Source: Thermoguttaceae bacterium (GTDB taxonomy: Bacteria > Planctomycetota > Planctomycetia > Pirellulales > Thermoguttaceae). Taken from it: a stretch of DNA of 52,199 nt. The position numbers and the translations under genes are program-made. Of this stretch, positions 1 to 8,025 are shown in pieces (the stretch's first letter is position 1; each line of letters opens with the position of its first letter). The notes beneath the pieces are model-generated. The model had not been told where the DNA came from. It made no database searches and saw only the letters and a list, made by a program, of their open reading frames with translations. Location: positions 1 to 52,199 of the forward strand of contig JAFTCU010000352.1 of the NCBI GenBank assembly GCA_017454585.1, written 5' to 3'.

Positions 1-153
1 AGATTTGGTTATTGATGTTGATCTTATCAACAACCCACTTGTTGACTTTACTCAAATTCTATCAAGGTTCCCGATAAAATTTTTGTGCTTCATGAAAAAT
101 TCATCTAATTGTCAAAGATATACTTGGCGATTTCTCACTCAAGTGAACGCATA
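1..153 (+). CDS. Possible 3' end of a gene entering from the left edge
   Basis: The second forward frame is open from the window start to a TAA at 151-153 (about 50 codons). The translation contains FTQILSRFPIKFLCF and ends in FLTQVNA. It is AT-rich and I recognise no domain. It could equally be chance in AT-rich intergenic DNA. A 7-3-7 inverted repeat (TGTTGAT/ATCAACA, 16-32) lies inside it. The rest of the stretch up to 228 shows no gene. Confidence 0.25.
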
Positions 154-228
154 ATATACCACATTCCCGATTTATTTCAAGGGGGGGAACCCACATTTTT
201 TCGGATTTTATGAAAAAACAACGGGAAA

Positions 229-858
229 TTAGTCGTTATACAGGCATTTCTCGCACTGCGGATTACGGGCCATACAGACATTTCGGCCGTGCAGGATCAG
301 CTGATGGGAGATTTTCACCCACTTATCCTGCGGCACGATCCGCATCAGATCCTGCTCGACTTTTTCCGGGGTGGTTTCCTCCGAAAGGCCCATCCTCTGC
401 GCCAGCCGCAGGACGTGCGTATCCACGACGACGCCGTCGGCGATCCCCCAGAACGTTCCGAGGACGCAGTTTGCCGTTTTGCGCCCCACGCCCGGAAGCC
501 GGACCAGTTCGTCCATCGAGTCGGGAACCTCGCCGCCGTACTTTTCGACCAGGATCCGGCAGCACTCGCGAATGTTTTTGGCTTTGTTATGATAGAAACC
601 GGTACTGTGAATATCGGCCTCAAGTTCCTCCTGCGAGGCATTCGCATAATCGGCCGCGGACCGGTATTTTTTGAAGAGGTCCTTCGTGACGATGTTCACC
701 CGAACATCGGTACACTGGGCCGAAAGAATGACCGCAATGAGGAGCTGCAAAGCCGAAAGATGATTCAGAGCGCAGCCCGCATCGGGGTAAAGGATCTCCA
801 GCCCTTCGAGGATCTTTTGCGCGTGGGCCGGCGTGCCGTATTGAATATTTTGTTCCAT
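229..858 (-). CDS. nth: Endonuclease III (DNA glycosylase/AP lyase)
   Basis: Base-excision repair enzyme that removes oxidised pyrimidines and nicks the abasic site. The 209-residue product has the helix-hairpin-helix LPGVGRKTANCV (121-132) with catalytic Lys127, and VVDTHV with catalytic Asp146. Both match the family, and the length is normal. The C-terminal iron-sulphur loop has Cys195-x6-Cys202-x2-Cys205, but the reading frame stops four residues later, before the usual fourth cysteine (C-x6-C-x2-C-x5-C). The start is well set by AAGGAG about ten bases upstream of the ATG. The gene is divergent from the SH3-like gene at 957. The call is secure; whether the cluster is complete is open. Confidence 0.93.
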   Translation of the reverse strand: MEQNIQYGTPAHAQKILEGLEILYPDAGCALNHLSALQLLIAVILSAQCTDVRVNIVTKDLFKKYRSAADYANASQEELEADIHSTGFYHNKAKNIRECCRILVEKYGGEVPDSMDELVRLPGVGRKTANCVLGTFWGIADGVVVDTHVLRLAQRMGLSEETTPEKVEQDLMRIVPQDKWVKISHQLILHGRNVCMARNPQCEKCLYND

Positions 859-956
859 TTACTTAATCTCCTTAAATTACTCTTGAATTAATCGGCCAAA
901 TATGATAAAATCCATAGAATTTTTGGCTTTTATATATCGTGAAGGAGTCCCGAGCC

Positions 957-2147
957 GTGAGATTGCCGGTTTTGTTTGTCTTAATCGTTTGCCTGTGTGC
1001 GAGTGTTCAAGCGCAGACATTTCCTTACAGAGCGACCATTTGCGAGCCGGAGGCGTTCGTCCGGAGCGGGCCGGGACGCGATTTTTACCCGACCGACAAG
1101 CTGCGAAACGGCGACACAGTGGAGGTTTACAAGCATACCGTCGATGGCTGGTGCGCCATTCGCCCGCCGCTCGGGAGTTTTTCTTATGTACCGGCCAGAA
1201 ATGTCCAAATGACCCAGAACGATCTGGGGAGGGTCGTAGGAAACTCTGTTCCGGTTTATATCGGAAGCAGGCTTTCGCCGGAACGTTCCCAGGTACGGAT
1301 CACCCTGACGGCTGGAAAGATGGTAGAAGTGCTTGAACTCCCCACGGAGGGCCTCGACGCGATGGTCAAGATCTCGCCGCCGGCTGGTGAGTTTCGGTGG
1401 ATCCACGGGAAATCGCTCTCACCAAACCTGACGGGTGTAACGGAAGAACCTGCGCCGCCCGATCGGACACTCCCGGGAACGAATCCTGTGCCGAATACAC
1501 CTGCGCTTACCAGCGAAGACCTCGGTGGCGTGAACAGTATCGCCGAAGCGTCGATCAAGCCTGGAACGTTTACTTATTACGTGAACCAGCTCGACGCAGA
1601 CCTTTCGTATATCATCTCAAACAGCGACTCAGCCCACTGGGAGACCGAAGGGTTACTCATGCGGGCTAACCGGCTCATGAACTACGCAAAAACGACCCAG
1701 GAAAAAGAACGTCTGGAACACGTGCGGCAGAAAATCATCGAGGCGGACGGCGTGCGGCAGAACCGGCAGCAGTTTCAGAAGCTCCTCTCCACGGCCAGCG
1801 AGGACGGTATCACGCCGCTGGCCTCCGGCACGGACCGTGCGGGTAAACCGTACGTGAATTACGCCGGTGTTTCCGAGTTTCCCGCCCCCTTCTCCACAGA
1901 ACCGGGCCGGTGGGATTACTCGGGCATTCTCGTGAAAGTCCAGCGCCAGCGTTACGCTCATCTGTCACTTCCGCCGTACGCAATCGTGAATGAGGACGGG
2001 ATCCTGCGCTGCTACGTGACCCCCGCGCCGAACATGGACCTCAGCCAGTACGTGAAAAAGCGTGTCTCGCTCGCCGGCAGCCGAAATTATATGCGGGATC
2101 AAAGAGCGTTTAATCTCAATGTGAAGGTGATCGTGAACGTGTGGTGA
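957..2147 (+). CDS. Secreted SH3-like (SH3b) domain protein
   Basis: Exported protein of about 396 residues. I place the start at GTG 957 because AAGGAG (942-947) sits nine bases before it and a clean signal peptide follows (MRLPVLFVLIVCLCASVQA). An upstream in-frame GTG at 939 precedes that ribosome binding site. Residues 20-90 resemble a bacterial SH3 domain: ATICEPEAFVRSGPGRDFYP, then a Gly-Asp-Thr-Val turn and FSYVPARNV. Such domains often bind cell-wall or extracellular ligands. A second SH3-like stretch may follow (residues 95-145), and the rest is unassigned. No enzyme motif is seen. The function is unknown; envelope association is inferred. Confidence 0.75.
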   Translation: MRLPVLFVLIVCLCASVQAQTFPYRATICEPEAFVRSGPGRDFYPTDKLRNGDTVEVYKHTVDGWCAIRPPLGSFSYVPARNVQMTQNDLGRVVGNSVPVYIGSRLSPERSQVRITLTAGKMVEVLELPTEGLDAMVKISPPAGEFRWIHGKSLSPNLTGVTEEPAPPDRTLPGTNPVPNTPALTSEDLGGVNSIAEASIKPGTFTYYVNQLDADLSYIISNSDSAHWETEGLLMRANRLMNYAKTTQEKERLEHVRQKIIEADGVRQNRQQFQKLLSTASEDGITPLASGTDRAGKPYVNYAGVSEFPAPFSTEPGRWDYSGILVKVQRQRYAHLSLPPYAIVNEDGILRCYVTPAPNMDLSQYVKKRVSLAGSRNYMRDQRAFNLNVKVIVNVW

Positions 2148-2150
2148 TGC

Positions 2151-2225
2151 TATGGGGACGATGTTTTTATCGTCGTCTCCGTAGATTTTGGATTTTGAGA
2201 CGATGCGGGAAGCGTCGTCCCCATA
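2151..2225. repeat. Intergenic palindromic element of two GACGAT hairpins
   Basis: Perfect 11-bp outer arms (2151-2161 and 2215-2225, TATGGGGACGA/TCGTCCCCATA) enclose two small hairpins: GACGAT/ATCGTC (2157-2174) and GACGATGC/GCGTCGTC (2199-2219, one G-T pair). It lies just after the SH3-like gene. It could act as a transcript end, but it has no T-run, and similar GACGAT-type sequence recurs near 36256 and 50896. It may be a dispersed repeat. Confidence 0.5.
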
Positions 2226-2334
2226 ATTATTATTCTTCATTTTCTCCCCCCTCTTGTTTTTTCTTTTAAAGTGCGTAAAATATAGGAATCTTGAGTTTTA
2301 TTCCTTCCTTAACCTCATTTTTCAAGGAGTTCCC

Positions 2335-3789
2335 ATGAAAAAAACCATCCTCTGGAGTGCGATCCTTTCCCTCCTTCTCGTTTCATTGGCCTCGGCCGAT
2401 GTGCGTCTTCCCAAAATGTTCACGAACAACTGCGTCCTTCAGCGTGACGCGGCCGTTCAGGTCTTCGGTTTTGCCGACGCTGGTGAAAAAGTCACCGTCG
2501 AATTCAACGGCCAGAAAGTCGAAACGACCGCCTGCGACGCTGGCAAATGGCTCGTCAAACTCGCTCCGATGCCTGCCAAGTGCGAAGGCTCGACGATGAC
2601 CGTCACCGGCAAAAACGTGGTGACTGTTGAAAACGTCGTAGTCGGTGAAGTCTGGGTCTGCGGCGGCCAGTCCAACATGCAGTACCCGGTCGGCGGCTGG
2701 GGCCGTGTTGAGGCGACCGAGCAGGAACTCACCGGCGACAACAGTTTCATCCGCTTCCTGCGTGACCCGTACATCACGAATCCGGAACCACAGGATGATT
2801 TGGGCGGCGGCGCGTGGACCCTCTGCAAAGACGGCGCCCAGAAAGCCTGCACAGCCGTGGGTTACTACTTCGCCCAACGCCTGCACAAGGAACTCGGCTG
2901 CCCGGTCGGTCTGATTGACTGCAACTGGGGCGGTTCCAAAGTTGAAGAATGGATCCCGGAAAAGGCCATGGGCCTCCTTTCCGAAGAAACTGCCGCGCAC
3001 GCCCGTGAGTTCGTGACCCACGTCAAGGCCGACAATCGCAAGTTCATCGGCTGCATGTACAACGCGAAAATGAACCCGTGGACCAAGTACACCATCCGGG
3101 GCGCGATCTGGTATCAGGGCTGCTCGAACGGCGGCCAGGGCCAGCTTTACTTCGAGAAAATGGACTGTATGATCAAAGCGTGGCGCTCCGCGTGGGGCTA
3201 CGACTTCCCGTTCTACTGGGTCCAGCTCGCCAATTTCCAGGCTCCGAGCGATGATCCGAACTCGACGGGCGGTTTCGTCCCGGTTCGTTACGCCCAGAGC
3301 AAGTGCCTGAGCATCCCGAAGACCGGTCAGGCGGTCATCATTGACGTTGGCGAAGAAAAAGACATTCACCCGATCAACAAATTCGTGGTCGGTGAACGCC
3401 TCGCCGCCAACGCGCTGGTGAAGGACTACGGCAAAGATATTCCGTACGCCTCCCCGATGTTCAAGGAAATGAAAGTCGAAGGAAACAAAGCGATCCTGAC
3501 GTTTGAAAACGTTTACGACGGTCTGGTCGTCGGCAAGCAGAACGTCCGTGAATTCAGTGTCGATCCGGACGGCAAACTCCAGCGTTTCGCAGTCGCCGGA
3601 GCCGACGGGAAATTCTTCTGGGCTGACGCGAAGATCATCGGCAAAGACCAGGTGGAAGTGAGCGCTCCGGAAGTCGCCGAACCGGTGAACGTCCGCTACG
3701 CGTTCCAGCAGAACCCGGAAGGCTGTAACCTGTACAATTCGGCAGGCTTCCCGGCCAGCCCGTTCAGTACTGAGCCGATCACGAAGTAG
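2335..3789 (+). CDS. Sialate O-acetylesterase family protein (SGNH hydrolase)
   Basis: Exported carbohydrate esterase of about 484 residues that probably removes O-acetyl groups from sialic acid or other acetylated glycans. The start is ATG 2335, with AAGGAG at 2324-2329 and a signal peptide ending ...LLVSLASA. An upstream in-frame extension lacks a ribosome site. GEVWVCGGQSNMQ holds the nucleophile Ser113 in the GQSN block. IWYQGCSN (258-265) is another family block, and EEKDIHP gives Asp343 and His345 of the catalytic triad. Length and block order fit the family. It stands alone between hairpins, with no sialic acid transport or catabolic gene beside it; the substrate is therefore open. Confidence 0.9.
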   Translation: MKKTILWSAILSLLLVSLASADVRLPKMFTNNCVLQRDAAVQVFGFADAGEKVTVEFNGQKVETTACDAGKWLVKLAPMPAKCEGSTMTVTGKNVVTVENVVVGEVWVCGGQSNMQYPVGGWGRVEATEQELTGDNSFIRFLRDPYITNPEPQDDLGGGAWTLCKDGAQKACTAVGYYFAQRLHKELGCPVGLIDCNWGGSKVEEWIPEKAMGLLSEETAAHAREFVTHVKADNRKFIGCMYNAKMNPWTKYTIRGAIWYQGCSNGGQGQLYFEKMDCMIKAWRSAWGYDFPFYWVQLANFQAPSDDPNSTGGFVPVRYAQSKCLSIPKTGQAVIIDVGEEKDIHPINKFVVGERLAANALVKDYGKDIPYASPMFKEMKVEGNKAILTFENVYDGLVVGKQNVREFSVDPDGKLQRFAVAGADGKFFWADAKIIGKDQVEVSAPEVAEPVNVRYAFQQNPEGCNLYNSAGFPASPFSTEPITK

Positions 3790-3797
3790 TCCGTTTT

Positions 3798-3896
3798 CTG
3801 TTATCAGTTTTCAGTTGTCAGTGTTTCTGCTACGCCGAAATAAGAATTTCCGTTTTCTGTTTCACAGCAGATAACTGATAACTGACAACTGATAAC
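3798..3896. repeat. Inverted repeat built of 7-bp units (GTTxTCA)
   Basis: The left arm (3800-3825) reads as consecutive 7-mers GTTATCA GTTTTCA GTTGTCA. The right arm (3870-3896) is the reverse complement of GTTATCA GTTGTCA GTTATCA GTTATC. The arms can pair imperfectly into a long hairpin around a ~45-nt loop. CCGTTTTCTGTT is also directly repeated (3791 and 3850). It follows the esterase stop codon, so it may help end transcription. Its period-7 structure matches the element at 10445-10560, although the unit sequence differs. Confidence 0.7.
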
Positions 3897-3949
3897 ACAA
3901 AAAAAGCGTCAATATTTTCTCTATTTTTCTTAAAACTCTGAAATTGCTC

Positions 3950-3978
3950 TTGCATTTTAAAACCAGAATCCGTATAAT
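3950..3978 (+). promoter_or_regulatory. Sigma70-type promoter for the TPR gene
   Basis: TTGCAT (3950-3955) and TATAAT (3973-3978) are separated by 17 bases. This leaves a leader of about 55 nt before the ATG at 4043. It is one of the best promoter matches in the window. Confidence 0.65.
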
Positions 3979-4042
3979 CCCATATAAAATATTATTATGT
4001 TAGCAAAATTTTTTTGAAAACCCAGATAAAAGCGAGGTTCAA

Positions 4043-5497
4043 ATGACACAATTTACCACTAAACTGTTCGCTTCTCTTTGTGGAGCCGCGGCCAGCACTC
4101 TCCTTTTCATCGGCGCCGCGAACGCCGCACTGACTGCCCCTGGTGACGTGAGCAACGCTCCCGCAGCCGCCGGCGATCAAAATGAAGTTTCCCCGGAACT
4201 GAAAGCTGCTTTCGATGATTTCACCAATATGAAATTTGACGATGCCGTAGCGAAACTCGACAAAATTCGTGAGAACGACAAAGACATGGCTCCGACCCAG
4301 CTGATCCTGGCGACATGGCTCGCCCGTATCCAGCCGGCGCAGCTGCAAGCGGTTCGTCAGGCCATCGAAGTCGGCGTTACGAAAAACCCGTCCGACCCGG
4401 AAGCCTATGTCATTTTGGCCGAACTGAACCTTCAGAATTCCTGCGTTACGGAAGCCGAAGCCCTTTTCGACAAAGGCGCGGTTCTGAACTCCTCGTTCTC
4501 TGAAAGCGCCAAACGTAAAGAAGAAATCCAGAAACGTATTCTTCTCGGCCAGGCTCAGGTCCTTGCACTGCGCGGCAAAAACGACCAGGCCATCGCGCGT
4601 TTGAACAGTGTTCTGAAAGCCGACGATCAAAACATCGGCGCCCTGAATCTGCTCGGTCTGATCAACTTCAACAGCGAAAACTACGATGCTACGATCGACG
4701 CCTACACCAAGGCTCGCGCGATCCAGCCGAACCTGCTCGTTCCGGAAGCTCGCCTGGCCATGATGTGTCAGCAGAAAAACACCGACGAGAGCAAAAAACT
4801 CGCCGCGAAATACATGAAAGAAGCCATCGGCAAGTACGAATCTGACCCGCAGACACGTCTGGTCGCCGCTCAGTGGTCCCTGACGATCAACCGTCCCGCC
4901 CAAGCCGCTCAGCAGGCGGATTATGCGATCCAGCTTCTGAACAAGAAGAAGTCGGAAAACGCTGACGATGCTTTCGTGAACGGTCTGCTCAACGAAGCCA
5001 ACCTGCTCCGCGGTGTCATCGCACTGTACGAGAAGAAGTTCACGGACGCCGAGAAGTTCTTCAACGTCGTTCTGGCCGAGTCCCCGAGCAATTTCGCTGC
5101 GACGAACAATCTGGCCCTTGCTCTTTGCGAGCAGAACGATCCCACAAAACTGAACAAAGCCGTCGAGTACGCTCAGGTGAACGTCGATCGTTTCGGCAAA
5201 CAGCAGCCTGAAGTGTTCTCCACCGCCGCGTGGGTCATGCACAAAAAAGGTCAGTACCAGGAATGTGCCCAGCTGCTTCAGCGTTATGTTCAGATGACGA
5301 ACGGCCAGATGAGTCCCGACACGGCTTACTACCTCGCCGCCAATATGGAAAAACAGCTGGATTCCATTCAGGACGCCGAGCAGAAAGCCAATGCCAAAAA
5401 ACAGGCTCTTGACATCATCACCAAAACGCTCGCAAATCCGAATCCTTTCGTGATGCGTCCGGAAGCTGAAGCTTTGAAAGACAAGCTTAGCAAGTAA
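4043..5497 (+). CDS. Exported tetratricopeptide-repeat protein
   Basis: A protein of 484 residues with a signal peptide (hydrophobic core about 8-28, ending GAANA-A) and helical repeats across most of the rest. Clear TPR-like units include ALNLLGLINFNSENYDATID, then DAFVNGLLNEANLLRGVIAL and NNLALALCEQNDPTKLNKAV. TPR arrays are protein-binding scaffolds, so a periplasmic or surface role in complex assembly is inferred. No catalytic motif is seen. It appears to be monocistronic: a strong promoter lies ahead (3950-3978) and a terminator follows (5509-5567). The ribosome site is a weak AGCGAGG. Confidence 0.85.
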   Translation: MTQFTTKLFASLCGAAASTLLFIGAANAALTAPGDVSNAPAAAGDQNEVSPELKAAFDDFTNMKFDDAVAKLDKIRENDKDMAPTQLILATWLARIQPAQLQAVRQAIEVGVTKNPSDPEAYVILAELNLQNSCVTEAEALFDKGAVLNSSFSESAKRKEEIQKRILLGQAQVLALRGKNDQAIARLNSVLKADDQNIGALNLLGLINFNSENYDATIDAYTKARAIQPNLLVPEARLAMMCQQKNTDESKKLAAKYMKEAIGKYESDPQTRLVAAQWSLTINRPAQAAQQADYAIQLLNKKKSENADDAFVNGLLNEANLLRGVIALYEKKFTDAEKFFNVVLAESPSNFAATNNLALALCEQNDPTKLNKAVEYAQVNVDRFGKQQPEVFSTAAWVMHKKGQYQECAQLLQRYVQMTNGQMSPDTAYYLAANMEKQLDSIQDAEQKANAKKQALDIITKTLANPNPFVMRPEAEALKDKLSK

Positions 5498-5508
5498 CGT
5501 CAAAATGA

Positions 5509-5567
5509 TTCGAAGGGCCAGGGAATAGCCGGAGGGCCGGAGTTCCTGTCGGCCCTTCGAATTTTTT
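5509..5567 (+). terminator. Rho-independent terminator of the TPR gene
   Basis: An 11-bp perfect stem (TTCGAAGGGCC at 5509-5519, GGCCCTTCGAA at 5551-5561) is followed by a T-run. The 31-nt loop is unusually long and can itself fold through GGAGGGCCGG. The 343-base gap to glgA otherwise holds only the promoter region below. Confidence 0.7.
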
Positions 5568-5781
5568 AAAATACATCTAAAAATCCTATTCCCTTTGTTT
5601 CTCGCGTTCAATGCCGTCTCGCATCCCTTCTCCAAAATGAAAAAACACGAATCTCTCTCAAAAAGACGTTGAATTGTCCTGGTAATGATTAAAAAAACCT
5701 GACGGCCGGAAAACGTCATATTTTTCCTGAAAAAATTTCCAAAATACCCACGAAAACACTGGAAGTTTTTTCCTTTTGTGG

Positions 5782-5787
5782 TATAAT
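5782..5787 (+). promoter_or_regulatory. Probable -10 box of glgA
   Basis: A perfect TATAAT (5782-5787) lies 54 bases before the glgA ATG. No good -35 is seen at the expected distance; the best is a poor TGGAAG. The transcript would start near 5794. Confidence 0.4.
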
Positions 5788-5840
5788 TTAAAAAACTTTT
5801 CTATTTTTCCTGTATTTTAGCCATTTTATTGGAGGTCCCT

Positions 5841-7319
5841 ATGAACATTCTTATCGCGGCAAGTGAGGCGGCCCCGTTGGCGAAAACCGGCGGTCTGGCA
5901 GATGTTTGCGGCGCATTGCCAAAAGCGTTGGCTCAGCTCGGTCATAATGTAACGCTCGTCATACCGGCCTACCGTTCTACGAAGAAATTCCCGTCTGAAC
6001 CGACAGGCGTGGAGTTGAAAGTCAACATCGCGGGGCGCGAGATCCGTGGGACCTACCGTAAATGTTTCATCCCTGAAATCGGCGTTCCGGTTTATCTTGT
6101 GGAACATAATGGTTTCTTCGACCGTGATGGTCTTTATAACAGTGATAACGAGGATTATGCCGATAACTGTGAACGATTCGTCTTTTTCTCCTACGCTGTT
6201 CTTGAAGCTGTCCGCCTTTTGAACCTTCAGGTAGATGTCATTCATCTGAATGACTGGCAGACAGGTCTTGTCTCCGCGCTTCAGACGATTTACTACCGTG
6301 ACAAACCCGGCTACGAGAAAATAGCCGTTCTGTTCACCATTCATAATATCGCGTACCAGGGTGTTTTCCCGGCCTCCGCCATGACACTCACCGGGCTGCA
6401 TTGGAAGTACTTCAACTGGCTCCAGATGGAATGTTTCGATCACCTGAATCTCCTGAAGACTGGCATCGTGTTTTCCGATGGGATCACAACGGTCAGCCCG
6501 AACTACGCCAGGGAAATTACTTCCTCGCCCGGCGGCTGTGGGCTGGAGGACGTTCTGCGCTCGCGCCGTGATGTTCTATGGGGAATCACGAACGGGATCG
6601 ACGTCGATGAGTGGAACCCCGAGACGGACAAATTCCTCGAAAATCACTACACCGCCGTAACCCGCTCCGAGGGGAAAACCGCCTGCAAGCTGGATCTTCA
6701 AAACCGGATGGACCTGCCGCAGCGCGCCGATGTCCCGGTCGTTGGGCTGGTTGGTCGGCTGACCGAACAGAAAGGTTTTGACCTGGCGGTCGAACTGATT
6801 TATCGTAAAGCGGCAGCCGGCGAAGACGTTCAATGGGTCCTTCTCGGCTCCGGTGACCCGATTCTGGAAAACCGGCTGCGCGAGCTGGCCTCCCGGTACT
6901 CACAGAACGTGGCCGTCTCGATCCGTTACTCAAACGAGCTGGCGCACCAGATCATCGCAGGCTCCGACATTTTCCTTATGCCGAGCCGTTTTGAACCGTG
7001 CGGCCTGACTCAGCTTTACAGCCTGCGCTACGGTACGATTCCCGTAGTACACGCTACAGGCGGGCTGGTCGATACAGTCCGTGATCTCACGCCCGAAACC
7101 GAAGCGGCCAAAACCGCGACAGGGATCCTGTTCTGCAACGCAGATATTCAGGGGATCACGTGGGGGATCGATCAGGCTCTGAACATCTACCGGAACCGGC
7201 CGGAGATTTGGACCCAGATGCAGGAAACCGGCATGAGCCTTGATACTTCGTGGAAACAGAGTGCGCAGAAGTACGTAGAGCTTTATAAAAAAATCCGCAG
7301 AAACCGGCCGATCACCTAA
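5841..7319 (+). CDS. glgA: Glycogen synthase (ADP-glucose type, GT5)
   Basis: Transfers glucose from ADP-glucose to the growing alpha-1,4-glucan in the cytoplasm. The ATG at 5841 is chosen because GGAGG (5831-5835) precedes it and the family N-terminus MNILIAASEAAPLAKTGGL follows directly. Lys15-Thr-Gly-Gly is the ADP-glucose binding motif. The C-terminal half has the GT-B signature SRFEPCGLTQLYSLRYG and HATGGLVDTV. At 492 residues the length is typical. No other glg gene is adjacent, so glycogen metabolism is scattered in this genome. Confidence 0.95.
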   Translation: MNILIAASEAAPLAKTGGLADVCGALPKALAQLGHNVTLVIPAYRSTKKFPSEPTGVELKVNIAGREIRGTYRKCFIPEIGVPVYLVEHNGFFDRDGLYNSDNEDYADNCERFVFFSYAVLEAVRLLNLQVDVIHLNDWQTGLVSALQTIYYRDKPGYEKIAVLFTIHNIAYQGVFPASAMTLTGLHWKYFNWLQMECFDHLNLLKTGIVFSDGITTVSPNYAREITSSPGGCGLEDVLRSRRDVLWGITNGIDVDEWNPETDKFLENHYTAVTRSEGKTACKLDLQNRMDLPQRADVPVVGLVGRLTEQKGFDLAVELIYRKAAAGEDVQWVLLGSGDPILENRLRELASRYSQNVAVSIRYSNELAHQIIAGSDIFLMPSRFEPCGLTQLYSLRYGTIPVVHATGGLVDTVRDLTPETEAAKTATGILFCNADIQGITWGIDQALNIYRNRPEIWTQMQETGMSLDTSWKQSAQKYVELYKKIRRNRPIT

Positions 7320-7436
7320 GAACGCGAGAACAGAAAGCACCGGGCGGTTTCTTTAGAACCAATTCCAAAAAAGCACCGGCGCGGCTTCGTTCCCAAAAGG
7401 GTTGAAACACGCGCACGGTACTCACATGGTTTTGCT

Positions 7437-7796
7437 TTACCAGGAAGTTCGACCGCGGTAAGCACCATTCGGTCCGTAGTATCTGCTTGTGTTTCCAGAG
7501 TTGGATGATTTTCCCTGGTAGGCGCCACTCGCATCGTAGTACCTGCTCGTGTCACCGGAGTTGGACGATTTTCCTTTGTAGCTGCCGCTCGCGTCGTAAA
7601 ATCTTATCGTGTCGCCAGTTTTTTCTGCCTTGCCCTGGTATGAACCATCAGACCCATAGAACCTCGTCGTCGTGCCGGAGGTCTCAGCGCGGCCCTTATA
7701 CGAGCCATCCGATCCATAAAACCTTTGGGTCTCCGCGCAGCACAAGCCGCAGATCATCAGAACTAATGTAAAAAGTACCGGACGAAGTGTTTTCAT
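7437..7796 (-). CDS. Small exported protein of tandem 20-residue repeats
   Basis: A 119-residue product. Residues 1-21 form a signal peptide (Cys-rich end ICGLCCAE). Residues 25-119 are four full copies and one shortened copy of a 20-residue unit, for example RFYGSDGSYQGKAEKTGDTI. Each unit carries [FY]Y-x2-x-G-[SA]-Y-[KQR]-G-[KR], so Tyr and Gly are spaced regularly, suggesting a repetitive beta structure. The corresponding DNA is a diverged 60-bp repeat. AAAGGAG lies just upstream of the ATG. Function is unknown; surface or periplasmic location follows from the signal peptide. The flanking stretches 7320-7436 and 7797-7981 show nothing but AT-rich DNA. Confidence 0.8.
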   Translation of the reverse strand: MKTLRPVLFTLVLMICGLCCAETQRFYGSDGSYKGRAETSGTTTRFYGSDGSYQGKAEKTGDTIRFYDASGSYKGKSSNSGDTSRYYDASGAYQGKSSNSGNTSRYYGPNGAYRGRTSW

Positions 7797-7981
7797 AATT
7801 AAACTCCTTTGAAAATAAAAAAAGGTTTTTATCTCCCTCTAATAGAATAGACGATCTAAAGAAGCATAAATCCCAAAAAATTTTAAAATTTCTCAAAAAA
7901 AGAGGTTTTTTCTCAAAAAAAGTCAAATCCTTTATTATTCAGAAGATTTTGGAAGAAAAACTCAATCAGGATGCGGCCCAA

Positions 7982-8009
7982 AGAAAAAGGACGCCTTTTT
8001 CAGCGTCCT
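7982..8009 (-). terminator. Terminator of the Mla operon
   Basis: A stem AGGACGC (7988-7994)/GCGTCCT (8003-8009) is followed, on the minus strand, by a T-rich tract. It lies 17 bases past the mlaD stop codon. Confidence 0.75.
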
Positions 8010-8025
8010 CGTCATCAAGTTCCAA

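Noticed and set aside
3995..5719. A 574-codon open frame on the minus strand across the TPR gene
   Set aside because: It mirrors the exported TPR gene, has no family resemblance and reads through a promoter and terminator. The plus-strand gene has a signal peptide and repeats.
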